This document shows positions 9,801 to 18,041 of a DNA stretch of 64,000 nt, piece after piece (positions within the stretch are counted from its first letter, which is position 1; the number at the start of each line of letters is the position of its first letter). The notes beneath the pieces are model-generated. The model was not told the origin of the DNA, did no database searches, and saw nothing but the letters and a program-made list of their open reading frames with translations. Both the position numbers and the translations under genes were made by a program. Source of the stretch: Halobacteriovorax marinus (GTDB taxonomy: Bacteria > Bdellovibrionota > Bacteriovoracia > Bacteriovoracales > Bacteriovoracaceae); assembly GCA_002163155.1 (NCBI GenBank), contig MAAO01000006.1, positions 930,001-994,000 of the forward strand, in the 5' to 3' direction.

Positions 9801-12440
9801 TTCAAGTCTGTTGCACAAGTGACAGACTCTCTGGCAAAGGTGCAGGACAAATGTACTGTAGCTCTGATCATGGGAAAAGAAGCACAAGTTGATATCTTAG
9901 GTCCTGTGGTAGAGGGAATGCTAGAAGACCAGAATGTAAGTGAAGAAATCATTGCTAAAACAAAAGGTGGAATCATTTCTGCCATGAAAGCTAGGGTTAC
10001 AGATAGACTAAAGAGTGAATCTCTTAGTTTAGATCAAGTGGTAGATGAATTTAAAAAAGTTCAAGGAACTGCTAGTTACTTTGTTGCAGATGCTACAGTA
10101 GATAAATATGTAAGAGATATGGTGAAAGATGAAGCTAAATCTAAAGTTCTTTCTCTATCTCTTCGTAAAAAATTATTTGATGGGGACAGGGGTTATAGAA
10201 ATCAATTACTAAAAGCGAAGGGACCTGCAGAGCTAAAAGTTGTTATTAATAACTTAACAAAAGATGCGGCAGTTGATCTTACCGAAGCAGTAACAAGAGA
10301 AGAGATTACAAAGTTAAAAGAAGAAGGAATTGTAAAAAGCCAAGAAAGAGTAGATGAAATAGCTAAAGATGCTAGAAATTTCATGAAGAATTGTCTTGAT
10401 GCCTTTAGTGATATTGGGACCTTTACTGATCATGTACAAAAGTGTGTCTTAACTACAAAGACTGAAGTGACTTATGATGTCTTTGACAATCAATTACACA
10501 CTATTCTCTTTGAAAGTGAATACGCACACCTAATTTCAGAAGAAGAGAAGAAGTCACTATTAAAGAAGTTTTTAAATAAAGACTTTAAAGACAATATTGC
10601 AAAAGCCTATGAGATTGGTTCTCTTGCAAACCTAAAAGACAACTTTGTCTTAGATGCTACTAGCGCCATTGCTTCTAAAGTTATCGGAGGTTCAATCTCA
10701 GATATAGTATTAAAAGGAAAAGGAGCTGATCATCCTAAGTATCAAGAGAAACTACAGCTTGTTAAAGATATTTCAACTGCGGCCATAAGTTCCTTAGATG
10801 AGTGTCTAGTTATTCAAAAAATTGCTTTGAAAGATAGTAAGAAAGCTATCGACACAAATACATGTATTAATAAATCAAGACTAAAAGCGACTGAGTTAGT
10901 CTTTGAAGATATCTTAGGGAATTTTACTGGTTACTTTGAATTTAGTAACAAGAAGAAAGCGCTCTTAGTTAAAGAGCAGTCAAATGCTCTTAAAAAATGC
11001 GCACAAGTAAATGGTTTGAATATCAAAGGCGCAAAATTCGCTGATGACTTAAATTCTTGTTTAATCGAATCCATATTTGATTATGTAAGAAATAGTGTTG
11101 AGCATGTAACTGCTAATAGTTCTAATATTGATGATATTAAAAATATTGACCTGGTGGCCTATGATCGTTGTATTGAAGACTCTAAACGTGAGCTTGTAAA
11201 AGATCTAAAAAATCAAGGTGTAGCCAGTATTCAGAGAACAGCTCTCTATTCAAAAATAGATAAGGGTGTTGAATTTTGGAACCAGCTCTTTAGTGGGAAG
11301 CACGCAAGCAGCAGTAGTGTCCATGTTCAAAAGGCGATCAAAGTAGTTGAGATCTGTGCTCTAACGAAAGTAGTTCCCTTAGCGATAGATAGCCTCTTAA
11401 CACAAAATACTCTCTCTACTAAAATGAGCTTAAATAGGTCTGAGATCAATTTTGCTAATGATCTCATTGGTAAATTAAAATCCTTCTCTTCAGAGTCTTT
11501 TAAAACAGGATTGTGGATTGATCTTACAGCAAAGGCAAGTGCAACTTCTGCTAGTGCTAAACCCTCTGAAAAAGTGTCTTCGGGTTCTACAGCTGTAAAA
11601 GAGGTTGAAGAAGAATCAATTGATTCCTACTTAAATAAATTTCTACCCATGGTAGGAGATTATCTTAAGAAGATTCATGCTTACGATCCAACAGGTGCTA
11701 AAATTGCAATGAATAGCTTAATTGCAGATATTCAAAAAGCACTTAAGAAGAAAGAAAAGTTAACGCTAGATGATTTAAAAGATATTCTCATGCAATCAGA
11801 TCTTATTGATGTGGTAATTATGTCTGAAATTGCTTCATTTATTAAAAAAGAAGCTAAGGCCCCTTTGACTAAAGAAGGAGTTCCTTTAAGTGTAATTAAT
11901 ATACTCTCTTCTAAGAAAATCCTAGGGCCTATCTTCTCTACATCTAACCCAAGAGGTAAGAAGGCGCTGGAAGATATTAAAAAAGGTTTTGTACGACCTC
12001 TATTAGATGGCAAGAAGCTAAAAGGTATTCCAAAGAATCTGATTAAAGAAGTGAAGATTGTTCTCTCCAATGACACCAAAGTGGGTGGGTTTGTTGAAAC
12101 AATTGCAGGCTCTATCGTACAGAATAAGCTAGATGATAAGAGGCCTGGTAATATTGCCTCGAAAGGTGTTGCAGGACTTATGGGCTACAATCATCGCGAC
12201 TTTGATTGGAAGAATTTAAGAAGAAGAACTCAGTCTGGCGTCAGTAAGAAAAATCAACCAGTGCAAAAAGCAATCGATTATTTTGGGAGTAGTGTTCTAA
12301 GACCTATTCTCTTAAATCAAAAGCTGGGAACTTACACTAAGTATGGATTTTTCTCTAACAAGAAAATTGATATTATGGAAGAGAGAAAAGAAAAATTTGC
12401 AGAAAAGGTTGAAGAATTAATGGAGCTAGATAGAAAATAG
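6807..12440 (+). CDS. Giant exported protein with ten cysteine-pair helical units (1877 aa)
   Basis: Not recognised. The N-terminus is a good signal peptide ending near TFA-HK, so the protein is periplasmic or secreted. Residues 30-600 are mixed and basic, with two stretches that read as poorly conserved repeats (phrases like ...GEFYYR, ...GEFYM). From about residue 640 to 1520 a pattern recurs: a cysteine followed by a hydrophobic residue at the end of a helix, then 15-61 residues, then a second cysteine (often K-C) starting another helix. The pairs fall at C641/C657, C697/C714, C768/C804, C850/C875, C915/C944, C991/C1016, C1196/C1213, C1333/C1353, C1398/C1418 and C1455/C1517. This suggests disulfide-stapled helical hairpins in tandem. 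A Ser/Ala-rich linker (about 1575-1595) precedes a basic C-terminal region. The start is TTG with a weak ribosome site; the first in-frame ATG would leave a very short signal peptide. Confidence 0.8.
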   Translation: MRDNRLVTTFFLSLMLIFLSSRTFAHKLLYENSNSKSRVATAVYLDEESGQIVVKKYSWDADFERSRTSKVQIKFPQNVKSFSSMYSSLSEDYAGLRSSQKFINLNQRSKDLKKELSRTVDDKSSKFSSSSTVDLIAKQILKTSPYKVIAHRKKGFNHNIFLLNSVTGEFYMKSGRKTDLNLGSSIAFPKDLDRRLYQSDSDKYDLSSPSKIKNNLSRIKSSLKKSGLDLREVNIALNQIHDLRREQQKKIEKMKVIRSIKDGDETTELLFNFETGEFYYRRIEDGKVQDDQFFDINNDKNLGDLKEKLRRADLYDEGEFNDTFQETFIRHCAGSSSLDDLLPNIDGKIEDILKVNDAIWDQYLRNSLAKKPVVLNDGSMVLGINALGRDHNVQIELDALGNIKNLKFLNEDSATSGGVEIVKVIENGKALFKIISSETNEDLFFFDMENKSVITKPNTANLAVYVKGKKGMSKVSRNMFDKNVFQLEFSGEKFNSVGSRIQLSSERESPYVSDIKKGDSSGFTSFVFSNFFSLSSKRNKISKEIKAAIKQQKSTINKDGKILLKDNEIHSTVLQIVSDVEAEYPKLDANVSKLTAKTYEHSYKRFISIIVPRMINDLMPGEADQFYKDIAKKSMNGLNDCLLRASKKSNTEASTKCVDTYMVEAPVLIGEELLKFQLESNNQSILTGNAVLEYNKCIKEFYDKSKELDFVKGCLYRATLQSIDNKLEDVVGLTLKAMEKEYETQGKDVSFKLSTASIDLARKSLRGCYKKKGFIKPTVFSDKYQLEKLNPLETEKFKQEIFSCVSEIEAVVGRDVSATLVSNELKEMAIDTDVKKQIKQSVLVSGYDKCVNAQKKKIAILEKSGIWQKIDVQKCANFVTVVATSKVIDEMLKDKLGSEQWDKLLVSDKSPHHGCFKELENLSLKNSLKEKPSKLDLEGESTKCLKQGIVWASYYLGVQELEKTFQSDKLYRKINLSKEKKDLFAKKLQSCFKEEMKDFKSVAQVTDSLAKVQDKCTVALIMGKEAQVDILGPVVEGMLEDQNVSEEIIAKTKGGIISAMKARVTDRLKSESLSLDQVVDEFKKVQGTASYFVADATVDKYVRDMVKDEAKSKVLSLSLRKKLFDGDRGYRNQLLKAKGPAELKVVINNLTKDAAVDLTEAVTREEITKLKEEGIVKSQERVDEIAKDARNFMKNCLDAFSDIGTFTDHVQKCVLTTKTEVTYDVFDNQLHTILFESEYAHLISEEEKKSLLKKFLNKDFKDNIAKAYEIGSLANLKDNFVLDATSAIASKVIGGSISDIVLKGKGADHPKYQEKLQLVKDISTAAISSLDECLVIQKIALKDSKKAIDTNTCINKSRLKATELVFEDILGNFTGYFEFSNKKKALLVKEQSNALKKCAQVNGLNIKGAKFADDLNSCLIESIFDYVRNSVEHVTANSSNIDDIKNIDLVAYDRCIEDSKRELVKDLKNQGVASIQRTALYSKIDKGVEFWNQLFSGKHASSSSVHVQKAIKVVEICALTKVVPLAIDSLLTQNTLSTKMSLNRSEINFANDLIGKLKSFSSESFKTGLWIDLTAKASATSASAKPSEKVSSGSTAVKEVEEESIDSYLNKFLPMVGDYLKKIHAYDPTGAKIAMNSLIADIQKALKKKEKLTLDDLKDILMQSDLIDVVIMSEIASFIKKEAKAPLTKEGVPLSVINILSSKKILGPIFSTSNPRGKKALEDIKKGFVRPLLDGKKLKGIPKNLIKEVKIVLSNDTKVGGFVETIAGSIVQNKLDDKRPGNIASKGVAGLMGYNHRDFDWKNLRRRTQSGVSKKNQPVQKAIDYFGSSVLRPILLNQKLGTYTKYGFFSNKKIDIMEERKEKFAEKVEELMELDRK

Positions 12441-12466
12441 TCTATATGGATATTTATCCATATAGA
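12441..12466. terminator. Perfect 12-bp hairpin between convergent genes
   Basis: TCTATATGGATA and its exact complement are separated by two bases, directly after the stop codon of the giant gene and 8 bases from the argS stop. There is no T tract, so it may act as a two-way transcript end or RNA-stabilising hairpin rather than a classic terminator. Confidence 0.55.
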
Positions 12467-12474
12467 CACATATT

Positions 12475-14232
12475 CTACATTCTCTCTGGAGCTTCAATTC
12501 CAAGTAATTCAAGTCCTTGTTTCATCACAAGACTTACACACTTAGAAAGAATCAAACGAGATTTTTTTAGATCTTCACTTTCAGCTTTTGCAATAGGGCA
12601 ATCAGCATAGAAGCTATTAAATAATTTCCCTAATTCAAATAAGTAAGAACAAAGAGCTGTAGGGGAATTCTTCTCATGACATAGAATAACTATATCATTG
12701 AAGCTTGAGCATTTAAGGAGTAGCGCCATTTCACTATCTTTTACAAGAGTACTGAAGTCACAAGTTATACTGTCGTTATAATCAAGCTTGTTACAAATAG
12801 AATTTATTCTAGCAAAAACATACTGTAAGTATGGCCCTGTTTCACCATCAAGCTTGAGCCACTCTTTCATATCAAAAACAATCTTTCGATTATTATCAAA
12901 TCGAGTCATTCCGTAATTGATAGCACCTTTAGCAATAATAGAAGAAGTTTTTTTAATTTCTTCTTTTGTCCATTCGTCATTGTACTTTTGTAAGTATTCA
13001 GTTTCTATGTGGGATTCCATTTGATTAATGAGGTCACTGAGAGGGACGATATTTCCCTTTCTAGAACTCATGGCACCATCTGGTAATTCTACAAAGTTAT
13101 ATTGTAAATGGTGACAATTTTTCGCTTGTTCAAAACCAATTTTTTCTAATACTTTGAATACTTGGTTAAAGTGATAAGACTGTCTTGTATCTACAATGTA
13201 GATATTATTTTCAATTCCAAATTCTTCAAACTTTTTAACGGCTAAGGCAACGTCTTTTGTGGCGTAGAGGCCTGTTCCATCAGACTTAATAAGAAGACAA
13301 AAACCAAGTTTTTCTTCTTCTAAGTTCATCCCAATAGCGCCTTCAGACTTTACGAGTTTTCCTTCGGCATAGAGCTTCTTTGCTAACTCTAGAGACGGAG
13401 TATCAACTTCTGATTCGAAGAACCAACGGTCAAATTCAACGTCTGCCCACTTATATGTTTCTTTCATCATATCAAGTGACCACTGACGAGTTTCTCTCCA
13501 AAGATCAAAGAATTCTCCTTTTCCACTCTCAAGTTCTTTGAGAATTTTAGTTAGGAGAGTTCTATTTTCGTCTTCTTTATCTGTTCCAAGTTCATCTTCA
13601 AGTTTTAAGTTGGCCTTAGTATAGATTTTACCAAGCCAAGGTCCTTGGTTTTCCTTTGGGATTTCTTCTTCGTTATGATATTTCAAAAACCATAGGCATT
13701 TCGCAACGTGAGTTCCACTGTCCCCAGGGTAGGTTACTGCCACAACTTCTTGATCTGAATATCTCTTAATCCGTACTAGGGAGTTTCCTAAACAAAGATT
13801 ACGCATATGTCCTACGTGTAATTCTTTGTGTGTATTAGGTTGAGAATACTCAATCATGGTCTTTGGTCTATGTGAGTAAATTTCTTTAGTAAAAAACTGT
13901 TTAGATGTAATTTCTTTAGTGAGGTTTGTAGCCAAGTCATTAGTATCTACAAAGAAGTTTAAATAAGGGCCAACTCCTTTTGCACTAGAAATCAATCCTT
14001 TAGCTTCAATCGCCTCACTTAATTTAGTGGCAATTAAGTTTGGTGCCGACTTCGCTGTTTTTGCTAGTGGAAAACAAGGAAAGGCAATATGACCCATTTT
14101 AAAATTAGGTGCCATAGATAGAAGTTTATATATTTCCTCTAAAGACATTTCAACGTCGCTAAAAGTCGCTTTAATCGCTGATTGAATTTCTAAGGCCAAG
14201 TGTTTCTTAATTGAATTGTGTAAAATTGTCAT
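12475..14232 (-). CDS. argS: Arginyl-tRNA synthetase
   Basis: A 585-residue class I synthetase charging tRNA-Arg. It has the ArgRS N-terminal additional domain (residues 1-110), the HIGH-type motif HVGHMRN near 139, the KMSKS equivalent MSSRKGN near 395, and the DALR-type anticodon-binding C-terminus ending LELLGIEAPERM, typical of the family. Length and order are normal. It is monocistronic and flanked by copies of the 11-mer TATCCATATAG (12455-12465 and 14278-14288). Confidence 0.96.
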   Translation of the reverse strand: MTILHNSIKKHLALEIQSAIKATFSDVEMSLEEIYKLLSMAPNFKMGHIAFPCFPLAKTAKSAPNLIATKLSEAIEAKGLISSAKGVGPYLNFFVDTNDLATNLTKEITSKQFFTKEIYSHRPKTMIEYSQPNTHKELHVGHMRNLCLGNSLVRIKRYSDQEVVAVTYPGDSGTHVAKCLWFLKYHNEEEIPKENQGPWLGKIYTKANLKLEDELGTDKEDENRTLLTKILKELESGKGEFFDLWRETRQWSLDMMKETYKWADVEFDRWFFESEVDTPSLELAKKLYAEGKLVKSEGAIGMNLEEEKLGFCLLIKSDGTGLYATKDVALAVKKFEEFGIENNIYIVDTRQSYHFNQVFKVLEKIGFEQAKNCHHLQYNFVELPDGAMSSRKGNIVPLSDLINQMESHIETEYLQKYNDEWTKEEIKKTSSIIAKGAINYGMTRFDNNRKIVFDMKEWLKLDGETGPYLQYVFARINSICNKLDYNDSITCDFSTLVKDSEMALLLKCSSFNDIVILCHEKNSPTALCSYLFELGKLFNSFYADCPIAKAESEDLKKSRLILSKCVSLVMKQGLELLGIEAPERM

Positions 14233-14304
14233 AGTTAGCTCACGTAATATCTTAAAATAACTATGATATACTTATTCTATCCATATAGGAATGCAAAGGT
14301 TTTA

Positions 14305-14685
14305 ATGAGCAATATATGTCTAATCATTTTATTCACTCTCTTGAATGTTTCAGTAAAAGCTCAAGTACTCGACAAAGATAATCTACTCAATCGTGAAGAG
14401 AAGAACTCGACACTTAGACGAAGATTAGAACCTCGCTTGAGTAATAAGTACTACCGTGGTCGCTATCTCGTTTATGATTGTATAGATCGCCACTATGTCT
14501 GTGTAAACCTTCCCAGTTTTTATAACTGCAGAGAGACCCGGGTAAAAGAAATTGAAAATAAGGAAGTCTTACTAAGCTGTGCACCTTTGAAGCTGTTTAA
14601 GACGCAAAAAGAGTGCTTTGACGCCAACTATAAACTTATTCATAGAGTGACCAACAAAGCTTTTTGTGTGAATAGAATTTTCTAG
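14305..14685 (+). CDS. Small secreted cysteine-rich protein (126 aa)
   Basis: Unrecognised. Starting at 14305 gives a clean signal peptide (MSNICLIILFTLLNVSVKA, cleavage before QVL) and AAAGG five bases before the ATG; the longer frame from 14263 has no ribosome site. The mature part is about 105 residues, basic, with six cysteines (CIDRHYVC, NC, SC, EC, FC), enough for three disulfides. This suggests a compact periplasmic or exported protein. Its 3' end overlaps the convergent acetyltransferase gene by 4 bases. Confidence 0.65.
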   Translation: MSNICLIILFTLLNVSVKAQVLDKDNLLNREEKNSTLRRRLEPRLSNKYYRGRYLVYDCIDRHYVCVNLPSFYNCRETRVKEIENKEVLLSCAPLKLFKTQKECFDANYKLIHRVTNKAFCVNRIF

Positions 14686-15119
14686 TCGATTTTCTTGTAC
14701 ATTAAGACGTGGGGACCAATTCCTTCTATTTGGAATTCGCTTTCAACTTTTTCGAATCCGACTTTTTGATAAAAGCCCTGTGCCGTAGTTCTGGCATTAC
14801 ACCATAGCAATTGACAAAAATTCTGTTTAATAATTGGAAAAGCTGTCTTCAGCAGAGCGGAGCTAAGTCCTTTACCTTGGTGCTCTTGAAGTGTGGCCAT
14901 TCCTCTTAAACGGTATTGATATTCTTCTGTGAGTGAATTGCTCTTTTCGAAATAAAAAGAGGCAACACTTACTAATTGCTTATCTATGAAGGCCCCAAGG
15001 TGAAAAGTTTGCTCATCTTCATCGTGAGAGAAGTGGCAATCTTCCAGGGGTCTTCCTGACCTTAGGATTAAATTTCTGATCTGATATGTGTCAGAGGCAT
15101 TGATTCTTAATACATTCAT
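14682..15119 (-). CDS. GNAT-family N-acetyltransferase
   Basis: A 145-residue Gcn5-related acetyltransferase. The acetyl-CoA binding motif A is visible as LRGMATLQEHQGKGLSSALL (residues 74-93; Q-G-K-G-L-S binds the pyrophosphate), and motif B as NARTTAQGFYQKVGFEKV. The beta strand before motif A carries the usual hydrophobic pattern. The substrate cannot be told: relatives acetylate amines, amino acids or ribosomal proteins. The gene stands alone between two secreted unknowns. Confidence 0.85.
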   Translation of the reverse strand: MNVLRINASDTYQIRNLILRSGRPLEDCHFSHDEDEQTFHLGAFIDKQLVSVASFYFEKSNSLTEEYQYRLRGMATLQEHQGKGLSSALLKTAFPIIKQNFCQLLWCNARTTAQGFYQKVGFEKVESEFQIEGIGPHVLMYKKID

Positions 15120-15206
15120 ATAGTAGTGCAGGTGTTTGTGGGTGATAAAAGTGTGTGAGTCTTTATAGGATTAGCAGGGGTAAAAGTCACTAAAATAATA
15201 ATTCAA

Positions 15207-15839
15207 CTAGTAAGTGCTTGAAATTCTGAATAGGTTCTCCATTGCTAGCTGGGCCAATGCTTTAGAGAAAAACTCGAAGACAGTATTTGGTATATCGCTA
15301 TGGGGACCTTCCCAGGAAGCTGTGGTGTAGAAGAGACAGCGGTTTTTGTAATTTATAGTGACGATATTTCCATGCAGACCACTAAGAAACCCTTGATCAA
15401 ATTTAAAGGGGTATATGCCGGGTGATTTTATCCTTGGAATTTTAAAGTTTAAGCTCATGTCATAAGGAAGTAAGAGGGAAGATAGGAGGAAGTTTACTCT
15501 TTGCGATTTTTCGTCATATGAACTGTTCTTTATAAACCCTAAATGTTTAGAATAACTTTCATAATGGGCCAATTTTCGCAACGCGAAGCGACAATCTTTG
15601 GGATGCAGCCCCGCAATATAAAAAAATAATTTTTGATTTTTTATTTTTTTTATTTCGTAGTCTGAAACTTGCGATTTTACGTAGACATCATTTCGTAAAA
15701 CTTTTCTCCATGCGGAGATTCCAATAGATTTTTCAATACTTACTTGATCAAAAATGTTGTTCTCCAGCACCAAAGTTTTGGCCTGAATTGGAGCCGAGAA
15801 GGCTAATATAGTGAAAATATATTGTTTTATGTGACGCAT
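15207..15839 (-). CDS. Secreted protein of unknown function (210 aa)
   Basis: Not recognised. The frame extends up to 15938, which would overlap the divergent topoisomerase gene, but the ATG at 15837-15839 has AAAGG 4 bases upstream and begins a proper signal peptide (MRHIKQYIFTILAFSAPIQA, then KTL). The mature protein is about 190 residues with two cysteines (KDCRF and NRCLF) that may pair, and a C-terminal WEGPHSDIPNTVFEFF stretch. Divergent from the topoisomerase operon. Confidence 0.6.
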   Translation of the reverse strand: MRHIKQYIFTILAFSAPIQAKTLVLENNIFDQVSIEKSIGISAWRKVLRNDVYVKSQVSDYEIKKIKNQKLFFYIAGLHPKDCRFALRKLAHYESYSKHLGFIKNSSYDEKSQRVNFLLSSLLLPYDMSLNFKIPRIKSPGIYPFKFDQGFLSGLHGNIVTINYKNRCLFYTTASWEGPHSDIPNTVFEFFSKALAQLAMENLFRISSTY

Positions 15840-15924
15840 TGTACCTTTTCTTGGATAATATGGCCTATTAATCTCTTTAATATACCAAAATATACCATAA
15901 CCTAAAGCATAGGAAAAATGACGC

Positions 15925-18027
15925 ATGGGCAAGAGCATTGAAGCTGTAAAAAGAAAGGGAAAGGCAAAAGAAGCTGCGATCGAGAGTAAGGATCAAAGGT
16001 GGCATTGTCGCAATAGAATTACCCTGGTATTTGGTTCAAACGATGTCGAGGAATTAGACACATATACGTACGATAACGATAAGTTGAACTTTCAAACAGT
16101 TAAATTTCACCAGGCCAAGAGTAAGGCCATTGAGGAAATTTTAGATAACTGTATTGATGAGTACTACCGTGGTCATGTGACAGAAATTCACTGTGAACTA
16201 TCCTCTGATGGAAAGACAGTTATTGTTGAAGATAATGGAATAGGCTTTCCTGTTGGAAAAGTTCCCCAAGTTTATAGTGAGTTTAGAACAGGTTCTAAAT
16301 TCAAAGACGAAGAGACTGATAAGAAGGGCTTCTTACACAGAACTCTTGGACAAAATGGTCTTGGTGCTGCTGCAACTTGTCTTACTAGTGATGAATTTAA
16401 AGTAAGGGTTCGCCACTATAATACAAAGAAAGAACAAACTTATACATTTATTGATGGTGCTCTTAAAATAAAGAAGACCAAACCGAAGCCTTTTAAAGGT
16501 CACTCCGGAGTAAGAATAGAGTTAGTTCTTTCTAAGGAAGTATATAAGAATAATAAAATTGATTCTCATCTACTTAGAAAGAGAGTCATTGATTTAGCTT
16601 ATAATAATCCTGGTTTGACCTTCTATTTTAACAAAGAAAAATACCACTTTAAAAAAGGTCTATTTGAACTAGCACAAAGAGTAGACTCGAGTACGGCACA
16701 AGAGTTTGGAACTAGTGCTTATATATTTGAATCAACTACTGCTAGAGGCAAGAAAGTTAAGGGGAAAATCGATATGTCGATTGCCCTTAATATAAATAGA
16801 GCTTCTGAAGAACGAGAAAAATTCATTTCTTTTGTTAATTCTACTCCCACTTTTGACGGTGGTTTTCACCACGATAGAGTGAAGCGTATCTTCGTAAATT
16901 CTTTAAAAGAAAAGCTTGCAAGAACTGCTAAAAAAGAAAAAGTTACTTTGATTGATAACGATATTTTGACAGGAATGACTTTCACAATTGGTATTACTAT
17001 GCCAAATCCAAGGTTTGAATCACAAACTAAGAGAAAGCTTGTTCGCGATGCCTTTTTAGATAAGGGTATTGAAGATATCATGAGTAAGAATATTGATAAG
17101 TTCTTTAGAAAAAATAAAGAGTACTTAGAAAATATTATGGAGAGAGCGAAAGCTCGTAGTCGTTTCCAAGAATTAAAAGACGCTTCAAAAGTTGGTCGTA
17201 AGCAGAAAAGACAAAGAGTTGAAAAACTTCTTGATGCTAACGAAAGAAAGAAAAGAGAGCTTTGTTCACTTTTTATTTGTGAAGGGGACTCGGCGATTGG
17301 TGGACTTCGTTCTGCTAGGGATAAACTGTATCAAGGTGGAATTGCCCTAAAAGGTAAACCTATGAACGTTGCCCAAGCTGCCATAAAAGATATTTTAAAT
17401 AATCAGGAATTTGCAGATATTATGGCCTCTATTGGTCTTGTTATTGGTGTCCCAGCAGAAGTTCAGAATTTACGTTATTCAAAAGTTATTTTCTTAGCGG
17501 ATTCTGATGTTGATGGTGGTCATATCAATACACTGCTAGCGAACTTTTTCTACCAGTTTTGGCCAGAGTTGTTCGAACAGGAAGTTATCTGTATTGCAAA
17601 AGCTCCACTTTTTGAGGTTATTACTGATAAGGGAACTAAGTATATTGAAACTCCACCGGAGTTAGAAACATTCCGTGAAACAACCAAACTAAAAATAAAA
17701 GAGATTCAAAGAAACAAAGGACTAGGGGAAATGTCACCTGAAGCCTGGAAACATGTTCTCTCTAGAGACTCATTCACTATTATTTCAGCAGACGATATAG
17801 CTAAAGCCAAAGAAATGCTCAATGTTTGTTTTGGTAAAGACACCAGTCTAAGAAAAAATCTTCTTATGGATGAAGACTCCGCTGGAGAAAGTGTTTCAGT
17901 TTCTATTTCAGGTAAGGCGAAGAAAGCTACAAAAAAAGCTGCGACTAAAAAGAAAGTAGTTAAGAAGAAAGTGGCTAAAAAGAAAACAGCAAAGAAAAAA
18001 ACAACTAAGAAAAAAACAAAGAAGTAA
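15925..18027 (+). CDS. Type IIA DNA topoisomerase, ATPase/TOPRIM subunit (ParE/GyrB-like, divergent)
   Basis: A 700-residue B subunit. The GHKL ATPase is visible: EEILDNCIDE, VEDNGIGFP, and GQNGLGAAAT. Then the transducer with QTKRKL, and the TOPRIM domain with CEGDSAIGG and DSDVDGGH. It differs from ordinary GyrB/ParE: the R-x-RPGMYIG segment is missing, and the ATP-lid motif reads G-x-NG-x-GA, as in T4 and eukaryotic topoisomerase II, rather than GLHGVGA. The last 45 residues are a lysine-rich tail of KK[AKT] repeats. It is co-transcribed with the A subunit, 14 bases downstream. Confidence 0.88.
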   Translation: MGKSIEAVKRKGKAKEAAIESKDQRWHCRNRITLVFGSNDVEELDTYTYDNDKLNFQTVKFHQAKSKAIEEILDNCIDEYYRGHVTEIHCELSSDGKTVIVEDNGIGFPVGKVPQVYSEFRTGSKFKDEETDKKGFLHRTLGQNGLGAAATCLTSDEFKVRVRHYNTKKEQTYTFIDGALKIKKTKPKPFKGHSGVRIELVLSKEVYKNNKIDSHLLRKRVIDLAYNNPGLTFYFNKEKYHFKKGLFELAQRVDSSTAQEFGTSAYIFESTTARGKKVKGKIDMSIALNINRASEEREKFISFVNSTPTFDGGFHHDRVKRIFVNSLKEKLARTAKKEKVTLIDNDILTGMTFTIGITMPNPRFESQTKRKLVRDAFLDKGIEDIMSKNIDKFFRKNKEYLENIMERAKARSRFQELKDASKVGRKQKRQRVEKLLDANERKKRELCSLFICEGDSAIGGLRSARDKLYQGGIALKGKPMNVAQAAIKDILNNQEFADIMASIGLVIGVPAEVQNLRYSKVIFLADSDVDGGHINTLLANFFYQFWPELFEQEVICIAKAPLFEVITDKGTKYIETPPELETFRETTKLKIKEIQRNKGLGEMSPEAWKHVLSRDSFTIISADDIAKAKEMLNVCFGKDTSLRKNLLMDEDSAGESVSVSISGKAKKATKKAATKKKVVKKKVAKKKTAKKKTTKKKTKK

Positions 18028-18041
18028 GGATCAAATAAGTT

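Noticed and set aside
15840-15938. Longer start for the secreted protein at 15207-15839
   Set aside because: It would overlap the divergent topoisomerase start and would bury the signal peptide; the inner ATG has AAAGG.
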